Shown: in pieces, positions 1 through 5,998 of the stretch
Position numbering within the stretch: the first letter of the stretch is position 1
How the letters are laid out: each line of letters begins with the position of its first letter
Assembly (NCBI GenBank): GCA_030052355.1
Contig: JASIGS010000570.1
Coordinates: forward strand, 1 to 8,736
Direction: 5' to 3'
From: Streptosporangiaceae bacterium
GTDB lineage: Bacteria; Actinomycetota; Actinomycetes; Streptosporangiales; Streptosporangiaceae
DNA length: 8,736 bases
The notes under the pieces: model-generated
Databases searched by the model: none
What the model was told of the DNA's origin: nothing
What the model saw: only the letters and a program-made list of their open reading frames with translations
Position numbers and translations under genes: made by a program

Positions 1-74
1 GCGCGCTCGGCGGTGGCCGGTCACTGCCGCGCCAGCCACTTCTTCAGGGTCTGGTGAAACGCGCTCGCTGGGCC
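1..74 (-). pseudogene. Degraded remnant of an IS481-type transposase (integrase core tail)
   Basis: Read on the minus strand from 59 down, the frame gives FHQTLKKWLARQ, then a TGA stop at 21-23, then PATAERA to the window edge. From family knowledge, IS481-type DDE transposases carry a GKVERFHQTLK(R/K)WLA-Q-P segment near the catalytic glutamate. The residues before FHQ here are GPASA (60-74), where GKVER is expected, and the in-frame stop sits where the family reads on. This looks like a decayed fragment, not a gene. Nothing recognisable as transposase continues beyond position 74, and no terminal inverted repeat was identified. The match is short, so the family call is tentative. Confidence 0.4.
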
Positions 75-237
75 TCTCCACCGACGGAAGCGGCGCGCCG
101 CGCTGTGCCAGGTGCCAGGCGATCGTCTGCGGGCCGCGCTTCTGGTCTTGCCAGTTCCCTGGCTGGCCTGGCCGTGCTCGCACAATCGCATCCGCTACGG
201 TTGCGGTATTCCCATTGTGACTAGTGGTGGAGCGGTC

Positions 238-1695
238 ATGACATTCCTCGACGAGGCGACGTGGCGGGGCCGTGTGTACTCCGGCGGCTGGGTTGTTCCG
301 GACGGCGGCGACGCCGCCGTGACCGAGCCCGCGACCGGTGCAGAACTCGGCCGCACAGGGATAGGAAATCCGGCCGATATCGCGCGTGCGGTACGCGAGG
401 CCGCCTCGGCGCAGCCAGCGTGGGCCGCCCTGCCGCATACCGAGCGGTCAGCGATCCTGCGCAAGGCCGCCGACGCCTGGCTGGCCAACGCAGCCGAGAT
501 CGAGCAGTGGAGCATCCGCGAAGGCGGGAAGACTCCGCCAGCCGCTGCATTCGAAACGCACGTTGCGACCGGCGAGGTCTACGAGGCGGCGACACTGCCG
601 TCCCGGCCTTACGGCGAACTGCTGCCCAGCGAGCAGCCTCGCCTCAGCTTCGCCGAGCGGGTCCCGGTCGGGGTTGTGGGCGTGATAGCGCCGTTCAACT
701 TCCCGCAGATCCTCGCGATCCGCTCGGTTGTGCCCGCGCTCGCCCTGGGCAACGCGGTGGTCCTTAAGCCCGACCCGCGCACGGCTGTCTGCGGTGGCGT
801 CGCCCTGGCCAGGGTCTTCCAGGAAGCAGGTCTTCCCGAAGGGCTGTTGCACGTGCTGCCCGGCGGGTCTGAGGCGGGCGAGGCCCTGATCACGGATCCG
901 CTGGTGCGCATCATCTCGTTCACCGGGTCCACGGCCGTCGGCCGCCGGGTGGGCGAGCTGGCAGCCCGCCATCTCAAGCGGGTCCACCTCGAACTGGGCG
1001 GAAACTCCGCGCTGATCGTCCTGGACGATGCGGACCTGGACCGGGCAGCGTCCGCCGGGGCGTGGGGCTCGTTCCTGCACCAAGGGCAGATCTGCATGAC
1101 CACCGGTCGGCACCTGGTGCAGGAGAGCGTCTACGACAAGTACGTGGCGGCGCTGGCCGACAAGGCATCGCACCTGCCCGTGGGCGATCCCGCGACCGGG
1201 CAGGTTGCGCTCGGCCCGGTCATCGACGAGCGCCAGCGCGACAAGATCCACGCGCTTGTCACCGGCAGTACAGCCGCCGGCGCGCGGCTCGCAGCTGGCG
1301 GCACCTACGAGGGCCTGTTCTACCAGCCCACGGTGCTGGCCGACGTCACCCCCGAGATGCCTGCCTACGCCACCGAGGTCTTCGGCCCGGTAGCCCCGGT
1401 GCTGAAGTTCTCCACCGCCGATGAGGCCGCCGCGCTGGCCGCCCGCACCGAGTACGGCCTGTCCCTCGGCATTCTCACCAGGGACGTGATGCGCGGCCTG
1501 GAACTGGCACGCCGCATCCCGACAGGCATCGTCCACATCAACGATCAGACCGTTGACGACGAGCCCAACGTTCCCTTCGGCGGAATCCTGGATTCAGGTA
1601 CCGGCGCGCGCTTCGGGGGCACCGCCAATCTGGATGCGTTCACCGAGACTCGCTGGGTGACCATGAGCGGGGACATCACGCCATACCCGTTCTGA
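238..1695 (+). CDS. NAD(P)-dependent aldehyde dehydrogenase, benzaldehyde dehydrogenase-like
   Basis: A complete 485-residue member of the aldehyde dehydrogenase superfamily, which oxidises an aldehyde to the acid with NAD(P)+ in the cytoplasm. Visible motifs are PFNFP (152-156), LKPD with cofactor-site Lys177, FTGSTAVG (228-235, Rossmann segment), LELGG with general base Glu252, GQIC with catalytic Cys286, and EVFGP (380-384). The C-terminal run PFGG, SGTGARFGG, FTETRWVT and a final PYPF is typical of the benzaldehyde/vanillin dehydrogenase branch, so an aromatic aldehyde is the likely substrate, but this is inferred. ATG 238 is chosen because GGAG lies at 229-232, five bases upstream, and the usual family N-terminus begins about here. 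The frame stays open back to 112, but that extension does not resemble the family. No pathway partner is adjacent. Confidence 0.9.
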   Translation: MTFLDEATWRGRVYSGGWVVPDGGDAAVTEPATGAELGRTGIGNPADIARAVREAASAQPAWAALPHTERSAILRKAADAWLANAAEIEQWSIREGGKTPPAAAFETHVATGEVYEAATLPSRPYGELLPSEQPRLSFAERVPVGVVGVIAPFNFPQILAIRSVVPALALGNAVVLKPDPRTAVCGGVALARVFQEAGLPEGLLHVLPGGSEAGEALITDPLVRIISFTGSTAVGRRVGELAARHLKRVHLELGGNSALIVLDDADLDRAASAGAWGSFLHQGQICMTTGRHLVQESVYDKYVAALADKASHLPVGDPATGQVALGPVIDERQRDKIHALVTGSTAAGARLAAGGTYEGLFYQPTVLADVTPEMPAYATEVFGPVAPVLKFSTADEAAALAARTEYGLSLGILTRDVMRGLELARRIPTGIVHINDQTVDDEPNVPFGGILDSGTGARFGGTANLDAFTETRWVTMSGDITPYPF

Positions 1696-1929
1696 GCGAG
1701 ATACGGCAAGGGCCAACCACGCGGCACGCTTCCGGATTGGGGTGATCATCCCAGATATGCATGTTGTCCCGCCACCTGCCAGTAGGCGGTTCAGCGGGAT
1801 GCCGCGTCCCCTCTGGGGCGGCTGGAAGCGATATTCGAGCACGGTTGTTCCGGTGATAGGCTCTGTCGGGCGCGGGCGGTTCCCTGCCAGGTCAGCGTCG
1901 ATTGGGCAGGCTGTAGCCTGCAGAAACTT
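1696..1929. other. Intergenic stretch ahead of the tRNA cluster
   Basis: No convincing gene is seen. A perfect inverted repeat (GCAGGCT at 1906-1912, AGCCTGC at 1915-1921) lies nine bases upstream of the tRNA-Asp gene. It includes a TAGCCT hexamer (1914-1919) at a plausible -10 distance from the tRNA 5' end, but no good -35 hexamer is found at 17-18 bases. It could be a promoter element, an operator or a leader hairpin. Confidence 0.35.
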
Positions 1930-2004
1930 GGTCCTGTAGAGCAGCTCGGAGTGCTCGCCACCCTGTCAAGGTGGAGGTCGCGGGTTCAAATCCCGTCAGG
2001 ACCG
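1930..2004 (+). tRNA. tRNA-Asp (anticodon GTC)
   Basis: A full cloverleaf can be folded by eye. The acceptor strands are GGTCCTG (1930-1936) and CAGGACC (1997-2003), with discriminator G at 2004. The anticodon stem is CCACC/GGTGG (1958-1962 and 1970-1974) around loop CTGTCAA, putting GTC at 1965-1967. The T arm is GCGGG-TTCAAAT-CCCGT. CCA is not encoded. The 44-base spacer to the next tRNA contains a GTCCGG/CCGGAC hairpin (2015-2020 and 2035-2040), so the two tRNAs may be cotranscribed and processed. Confidence 0.95.
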
Positions 2005-2048
2005 CTCAGCCGGCGTCCGGGAGCCGCCAGGAGTCCGGACGGCGTCAC

Positions 2049-2125
2049 GGTCAGGTAGCTCAGTTGGTACGAGCGTCCGCCTGAAAAGCGGAAGGTCGGC
2101 GGTTCGACCCCGCCCCTGACCACCA
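2049..2125 (+). tRNA. tRNA-Phe (anticodon GAA), with encoded CCA; integration site
   Basis: The acceptor strands GGTCAGG (2049-2055) and CCTGACC (2115-2121), discriminator A (2122) and CCA (2123-2125) form an intact gene. The anticodon stem is TCCGC/GCGGA around loop CTGAAAA, giving GAA at 2083-2085. The T arm is GGCGG-TTCGACC-CCGCC (2098-2114). The 3' part from 2080 on is repeated at 4611-4654, and a tyrosine integrase remnant starts about 45 bases downstream. This is the standard sign of an element integrated into the 3' end of a tRNA gene. The 3' half of this working gene is therefore probably element-derived. Confidence 0.95.
2080..2123 (+). repeat. attL core: 3' half of tRNA-Phe
   Basis: This is the first copy of the 44-bp direct repeat. 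It runs from the last base of the anticodon stem's 5' strand through the anticodon loop, T arm and acceptor to the first C of the encoded CCA. It matches 4611-4654 at 43 of 44 positions; the single difference is T2103 against G4634. Confidence 0.85.
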
Positions 2126-2132
2126 CTTCTGA

Positions 2133-2165
2133 CCAGGCAATACGCCTGGAACAAGATTCTTTTTT
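2133..2165. terminator. Possible intrinsic terminator after tRNA-Phe
   Basis: A perfect 6-bp stem (CCAGGC 2133-2138, GCCTGG 2144-2149) closes a 5-base loop and is followed, ten bases later, by six T (2160-2165). The T run is further from the stem than is usual, so the call is uncertain. It lies between the tRNA and the convergent integrase remnant and could end either transcript. Confidence 0.4.
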
Positions 2166-2166
2166 G

Positions 2167-2844
2167 CTAGCTCGCGGCGCCGTCAGTCTCATTTTTAGTC
2201 TCATTTGGCGTCCATAGGTAGGCGTTCAGCCGGTCGGCTATGTCGCGGCGGAGCCTGGCCGTGACGTGGGTGTAGCGCTTGACCATGGCGGCGTTAGACC
2301 AGCCCATGAAGTCCATGACTGCTCGTTCGGGGACGCCGAGAAGCAGCAGAGTGGTCGCGGCTGTGTGCCGGGCGTCGTGGAGCCTGGCTTCGCGGACACC
2401 CGACGACTGAAGCAGTTCCTTCCACTCGTACTGATCGCGGCGCGGGTCGATCGGCTTGCCGGTCGGCTGGGCGAACATCCAGTCGCCTTCATGCCACTCG
2501 GTTCCGGCATGCTCGCGCTCATGATCTTGTCGCTTGCGGTGCTCGGCGAGCAGCGCGAAGAGCTGCTCTGGCAGGGCGATGCCGCGCCGTCCCGCGGCTG
2601 ACTTGACCTCGACCTCCACAAGGCCGCCGCCTTGCCGCTTCGGGCACCAGCGAGCATGGCTCGCGCAATCTGGCGGACATGGGGGCGGGCACTTGCGCCG
2701 ATGCCGCTTGCAGCCCTTCGGGCATAGCCTGATCTTGTGATAGCGGGAGCTTCTCAGCGCCCTAGTGAGCACAAGCGGACCGGCCGCAGACTGTGCCCGG
2801 CAACACTGTGTCCGGCGAAGCAGGTAGTCCGGGCAAGCTGCCAC
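2167..2844 (-). pseudogene. N-terminally truncated tyrosine recombinase (phage/AICE-type integrase)
   Basis: The frame encodes about 225 residues, against roughly 400 in full-length relatives. Seen from residue 30 on are a Cys/His-rich segment (Cys41, 45, 52, 56, 60, 67; His48, 63), the strand GGGLVEVEVKS-AGRR, and the catalytic box LHDARHT (His156, Arg159). After these come MGWS, with Trp182 at the usual third His/Trp site, and KRYTHV with nucleophile Tyr191. The core-binding domain and the first catalytic arginine region are missing. Nothing integrase-like was found on the minus strand above about 2760 in any frame. The protein therefore cannot be a working recombinase. Its stop (TAG, 2167-2169) lies about 45 bases from tRNA-Phe, the usual attL position. 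The GTG at 2844 is just the first possible start and need not be used. The tail NETKNET is encoded by the AGTCTCAT repeat pair. Confidence 0.85.
2185..2204 (+). repeat. Left pair of AGTCTCAT repeats, candidate integrase arm-type sites
   Basis: Two direct copies of AGTCTCAT (2185-2192 and 2197-2204) have a 12-bp period and lie inside the integrase 3' end, 61 bases from the attL core. The same pair with the same period and orientation occurs at 4497-4516, inside the other end. The position matches arm-type binding sites flanking the core in attP of tyrosine-integrase elements. That role is inferred. Confidence 0.5.
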
Positions 2845-2908
2845 GCCGCGCGAGTTCTGGTTGGGCAGAAGAATCGATCATTCTGTTCGATTGAGGTCGA
2901 TTACGTTG

Positions 2909-3940
2909 ATGCTCTTGTCGGCCGTTCTGAGGAGTAGTGCGATCAGCCGATCAACATCGTTCGTCGAGCCGGCTACCGATCCGGTGCTGCTGAGGATGCT
3001 CGCGGCCGCTGGCCTGCCCGCAACGGGGCGCTTTCTTTCGAAGGCCGGCTGGGTTAGCCGCGTGTGGGTAGGCGACGAATACGTTGTACGGCTGATCAAC
3101 GACCAAAGGCACCGCGACGCGTATCGTCACGAGGCTGCCGTCGTCGAACTGCTCGCCGGCAGCGGGGTCCCACACGCTCGGCACGTCGCCCACGGCGACG
3201 GGCCGGACGGGCCGTGGTATGTCTCCGAACGCCTGCCCGGCCGAACCCTGTACGACGTGTGGCCGGCGGCGGACCTGCCCCACCGCCAAGCGATCATTGA
3301 GAGTCTCGGCGCTGCGTTGCGCGCCCTGCACCGGGTTCCTGTCCCGTCGGGCCTGTTGCCGCCCTGGCTGGCCGACGCGCTCGCCGGGAAGAAGCCGTGG
3401 GCTGCGTTCCACCCACCTGTGGTGAGTGCGGCGCTCCAGCTGGTCGAGGATGCCCGGCGACTGCCCGGTCATGACTCGCGCCTGCTCGCGGACGTCGCCG
3501 GTTGGATCCAAGAGCGGCTGGCGTTTTTCGCCGCCGACGAACCCGTCCTTGTACATGGTGATATTCATGGATCCAATCTGATGGTCGACCAAGGACGTGT
3601 GACCGGTCTTATCGATTTCGCGGAGGCGTTAGCTCAGCCGGCGGATGTCGAGCTCGATAACATCTTGCGCTGGTGCGCCAATGCGCGAGAGTTCCCACCC
3701 GTACCTGGCGAACGAGGGCTCGACGGGACCACGCTCAGAGAGGTCCCGGGATGGCTGCACGGCGCGTATCCGGAACTGTTCGAGCGCGAGCATCTGCGCG
3801 AGCGGCTGCGCTTCTATGACATGCATGGGCAACTCGTGCAATACGCACAGCACCCCCTGCCTAACGAACGCGAAGCGGCGCACGACCGCATCGCTCGCCT
3901 GCTTGCCGGCCATAACCATCTCGATCGACTCATCTGGTAG
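2909..3940 (+). CDS. APH-family phosphotransferase (aminoglycoside phosphotransferase fold)
   Basis: A protein of 343 residues with the APH/choline kinase-like fold (PF01636 type), which transfers the gamma-phosphate of ATP to a hydroxyl of a small molecule. The Brenner motif HGDIHGSNLM spans 216-225, with catalytic Asp218 and Asn223; the metal-binding Asp236 is in GLIDFAEA. Near the N-terminus VVRL puts Arg61 where many kinases have the ATP lysine, and Glu75 (RHEAAV) is the likely partner. The substrate cannot be read from sequence; many actinobacterial members are of unknown specificity, so aminoglycoside resistance should not be assumed. ATG 2909 is chosen with a weak GAGG at 2893-2896. 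TTG 2861 (16 codons longer) and GTG 2984 (25 codons shorter than 2909) are alternatives. It is the only complete gene between the att repeats and diverges from the integrase remnant. Confidence 0.85.
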   Translation: MLLSAVLRSSAISRSTSFVEPATDPVLLRMLAAAGLPATGRFLSKAGWVSRVWVGDEYVVRLINDQRHRDAYRHEAAVVELLAGSGVPHARHVAHGDGPDGPWYVSERLPGRTLYDVWPAADLPHRQAIIESLGAALRALHRVPVPSGLLPPWLADALAGKKPWAAFHPPVVSAALQLVEDARRLPGHDSRLLADVAGWIQERLAFFAADEPVLVHGDIHGSNLMVDQGRVTGLIDFAEALAQPADVELDNILRWCANAREFPPVPGERGLDGTTLREVPGWLHGAYPELFEREHLRERLRFYDMHGQLVQYAQHPLPNEREAAHDRIARLLAGHNHLDRLIW

Positions 3941-4495
3941 GTCGTAGTCTTCGCGCCTACACGGGACATCGTGAGCTGCGCCCGATAAGAGCGCGGGCGA
4001 GATATTGACTGTGCCCGGTGAGGGATCGGCCTGCGAGACAAGCCAGCGCGGCAGGGTGGCATGACACGAATTGTTCAACAGACACGTTAGGCACCTTCTA
4101 ACTTCGCTGCATCTCGACAACGGACTTCGACGTCTGCCCGGAGGCTCTGGGAATCACCGGCGAGATGTCCCGTTGCTAGCAGAAATCGGGCTGAGATGGC
4201 GACCTGAGTCTTGGAACCACTATGAGGTTTTATATGGGCTTCTTTGTCATAAACTCGTTTTTGCGCCACCAGCGCTCCGGCTCAGTTAGTTTCAACGCCT
4301 CCGCTATTGACTTTTCAAGGTGCAGTGGTGCATGCCCGCAACTGATAGAGGTAGCTACCAGTTCGACTGGGATCTGCCGCAGACGATCAACGCCTGGCCG
4401 CGAACAGGGTCGCATTGGTCGCCATCGACGTAGCTACCGGAGTTCGCTGCAGCGGCTAGAGACCGGTGAACCGCCGCTGGACCTCGCGCCGCGGG
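3941..4495. other. Element interior without a recognisable gene
   Basis: About 550 bp between the kinase and the right-hand repeat pair. Short open frames exist on both strands (for example 4222-4539 plus, 4230-4415 minus), but none has a ribosome site, convincing codon bias or a recognisable motif. The stretch includes an unusually A/T-rich patch (about 4222-4263) and two copies of GTAGCTACC (4351-4359 and 4430-4438). It may hold the decayed remains of element genes or protein-binding sites near the right end. Confidence 0.5.
4350..4438. repeat. Two GTAGCTACC palindromic sites 79 bp apart
   Basis: GGTAGCTACC at 4350-4359 is a perfect 10-bp palindrome. GTAGCTACC recurs at 4430-4438, where the perfect palindrome is the 8-bp GTAGCTAC. 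They lie left of the right-hand AGTCTCAT pair. Their closeness to the element end would fit a recombination-factor or regulator site, but no function is shown. Confidence 0.3.
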
Positions 4496-4496
4496 C

Positions 4497-4516
4497 AGTC
4501 TCATTTCTAGTCTCAT
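4497..4516 (+). repeat. Right pair of AGTCTCAT repeats, candidate arm-type sites
   Basis: AGTCTCAT at 4497-4504 and 4509-4516 repeats the left pair with identical 12-bp period and orientation, 94 bases before the attR core. The wider blocks 2169-2204 and 4481-4516 match at 31 of 36 positions without gaps. An alternative reading is a second decayed integrase 3' end, since the minus frame reads YETRNET here against NETKNET in the left copy. However, the expected stop and an adjoining tRNA fragment on the low-coordinate side are absent. Confidence 0.5.
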
Positions 4517-4610
4517 ACACGTTCATGCAGCGCCGTTGATCTAGCAGCCGAAGCCCAACGTGAGCAGGCGCGTATACAGCTGCAGCCTGCGCTGGACATG
4601 GTTCCCTAGT

Positions 4611-4654
4611 CCTGAAAAGCGGAAGGTCGGCGGGTCGACCCCGCCCCTGACCAC
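4611..4654 (+). repeat. attR core: displaced 3' fragment of tRNA-Phe
   Basis: This is the second copy of the 44-bp repeat, starting CCTGAAAAGC and ending CCTGACCAC. It has one substitution, G4634 in place of the first T of the T loop. The sequence to its left (4601-4610) does not continue the tRNA, so it is only a fragment and cannot make a tRNA. Identity ends at 4655, so CCA is not encoded here, unlike in the intact gene. Confidence 0.85.
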
Positions 4655-5065
4655 GGGTTTTGCAGTGTAATCGGCCTCGTTCGGGAGCCAATGTTGGCGG
4701 GAGGTCAGCACGTCCTGGCCGAACATGGCGGCTAAGCACTAACTAACTGCCAGGTTCAAAACCATTCCGCATGACTTCTGCAGCGCAGAGATCCGCTTGG
4801 AGCGCTAAGCCAGGCCGATCTGGGCGCTGGCCCTGACCAACTACACGTCGGCACGCCGCAGCAGACTCTGAGCGCTAGCGGAGGTTCGGATGTATCCGCC
4901 GGAATCCGCGGCGGCGCCATGCTGAAGCACCGTCGGCGGCAAAGGCGGGCGGCCATGCCCGGCAAACGACACAGGCACGGGACGCTTGATTGGGTAGCCA
5001 GGCTGGAAGCAAGAAGGTGCCAATAGACGCGCTCGGCTGGCTTGCTGCCGCTGCCTCAGCGCTGA
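4655..5065. other. Gene-poor stretch right of attR
   Basis: About 410 bp of presumed chromosomal DNA downstream of the original tRNA-Phe. Only short frames lacking ribosome sites or family resemblance occur, for example a 35-codon Arg-rich frame at 4919-5026 plus. No RNA gene, terminator or known repeat was recognised. Confidence 0.5.
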
Positions 5066-5998
5066 CTAGGTTTCCGCGTCTCGCCGCAGCCGCTCGGGGT
5101 CGAGGTCGGCGACGAAGACGCGCTGCAGCATGTGCCAGTCCTGCGGATGAGCCCTGATGCCCGCCTCGAAGCGGCAGGCAACCTCCTGCATCATCGCCGC
5201 CGTCTTCTGTTCCCTGTCTCCTTCGGCCGGCACCGGTATCTCTGCATGAACGTGCGCGCCCCAGTGATCGCCCTCGAACCACAAGATCACCGGCATTAGC
5301 GCCGCGCCGGTCTGCACAGCGAGCGCGGCCGGGCCGCCCATCATGCGGGCCTTCTCGCCGAAGAACTCCACCTCGATGCCCGCGCCGGTGACATCGCGGT
5401 CACAGACCAGGCCGACAGTCTTGCCGGCCCGCAGCCGCTGCGCCAGGATGCCGAACGCGCTGTACGCTCCCCCGGTGGCTGGCAGCACTTCCATGCCGAT
5501 GCCCTCGCGGAATGCGACGAACCTGTCGTAGACCGATTCTGGCTGGACCCGCTCCGCCACGACGGTCACCGAACCCGCCCCTTTGGCGATCAGCCATGCG
5601 CCAGCCAGGTCGTAGTTGCCCATGTGCGGCAGCGCGAGGATCACCCCGCGGCCGGCCGCGAGGTAATCGAAGGCGGTCCGGATATGCCCAGTGTCGTGCA
5701 TCCCCCCGGCCAGCCGGTCCGCCGGCATCCCCGGCAGCCGGAATGCCTCAAGCCAGTAGCGCGCGTACGAGCGCATCGCCTGCCTAGACAGCCGTCGCAG
5801 TTGGCCGTCTGGCGCCTCGCCTCCGACGACCCGGCGCAGGTTGGCCTCAAGTACGCGTACGCGCGGGCCTTGGCGCCGCCACGCCAGGTCGGCAGTGAAC
5901 CTGAAGGCACTCCGGGCCCACGATTCGGGCAGGCGGCAGACAAGCGACCAGCCCAGGCCGTACCCGGCATCGGTCAGCCTGTCCTTCAGCCGTGGCAT
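5066..5998 (-). CDS. patA: Phosphatidylinositol mannoside acyltransferase (PatA-like, LpxL/HtrB superfamily)
   Basis: A protein of 310 residues related to lipid A lauroyl acyltransferases. In actinobacteria this branch acylates the mannose of PIM1/PIM2 with acyl-CoA at the inner face of the cytoplasmic membrane, during PIM and lipoglycan synthesis. The acyltransferase HX4D motif is HMGNYD (125-130) with His125 as base. Other family blocks are YARYWLEAFRLP (78-89), ERVQPESVYDRFVAFR (149-164), LVCDRDVTGAGIEVEFFGE (197-215) and WHMLQRVFVADLDPERL at the C-terminus. Length and start agree with the family. ATG 5998 has GGAAGG on the minus strand (plus 6004-6009), five bases upstream; the frame stays open to 6277, but that extension is not family-like. 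In many actinobacteria patA sits with pgsA and pimA. None is visible here, so this may be a second or relocated copy. Confidence 0.85.
   Translation of the reverse strand: MPRLKDRLTDAGYGLGWSLVCRLPESWARSAFRFTADLAWRRQGPRVRVLEANLRRVVGGEAPDGQLRRLSRQAMRSYARYWLEAFRLPGMPADRLAGGMHDTGHIRTAFDYLAAGRGVILALPHMGNYDLAGAWLIAKGAGSVTVVAERVQPESVYDRFVAFREGIGMEVLPATGGAYSAFGILAQRLRAGKTVGLVCDRDVTGAGIEVEFFGEKARMMGGPAALAVQTGAALMPVILWFEGDHWGAHVHAEIPVPAEGDREQKTAAMMQEVACRFEAGIRAHPQDWHMLQRVFVADLDPERLRRDAET

Larger units (their letters stand above)
2080..4654 (+). mobile_element. Small integrated element (or remnant) at tRNA-Phe, flanked by 44-bp att repeats
   Basis: The boundaries are the 44-bp direct repeat of the tRNA-Phe 3' half (2080-2123 and 4611-4654), 2531 bp apart. 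The contents, in order, are a possible terminator, a truncated tyrosine integrase read toward the tRNA, an APH-family kinase, an unassigned stretch, and a second pair of putative integrase-binding repeats. Known actinobacterial integrative elements (AICEs, ICEs, prophages) place int beside attL at a tRNA in this way. Here excisionase, replication and transfer genes are not visible and int lacks its N-terminal half. By inference this is a deletion derivative, or a cis-mobilisable element (CIME) that could be excised only with an integrase in trans. Confidence 0.75.

Noticed and set aside
112..237. 42-codon N-terminal extension of the aldehyde dehydrogenase
   Set aside because: It is hydrophobic in part but not a clear signal peptide and is not seen in the family. 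The ATG at 238 has a ribosome site.
448..1536. 362-residue open frame on the minus strand inside the aldehyde dehydrogenase
   Set aside because: It lies wholly within the dehydrogenase, has no recognisable motif, and is the usual shadow frame of a high-GC gene.
1737..1750. GGGGTGATCATCCC near-palindrome after the dehydrogenase as a terminator
   Set aside because: No loop room and no T run follow; probably chance.
1986..2204. Minus-strand frame over tRNA-Phe reading GGVEPPTFRFSGG
   Set aside because: This is the well-known spurious peptide from antisense translation of a tRNA gene. The same artefact appears over the attR fragment (4541-4726 minus, GGVDPPTFRFSG).
4222..4539. 105-codon plus-strand frame in the element's right half
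   Set aside because: No ribosome site, no family resemblance, and it runs across the repeat pair; probably fortuitous.
4604..4654. Second tRNA-Phe gene
   Set aside because: Only the anticodon loop to 3' end is present, the 5' half is missing, and the T loop carries a substitution. It is an att fragment.
4919..5026. Small Arg-rich ORF of 35 codons
   Set aside because: No ribosome site or homologue recognised; composition is explained by high GC.
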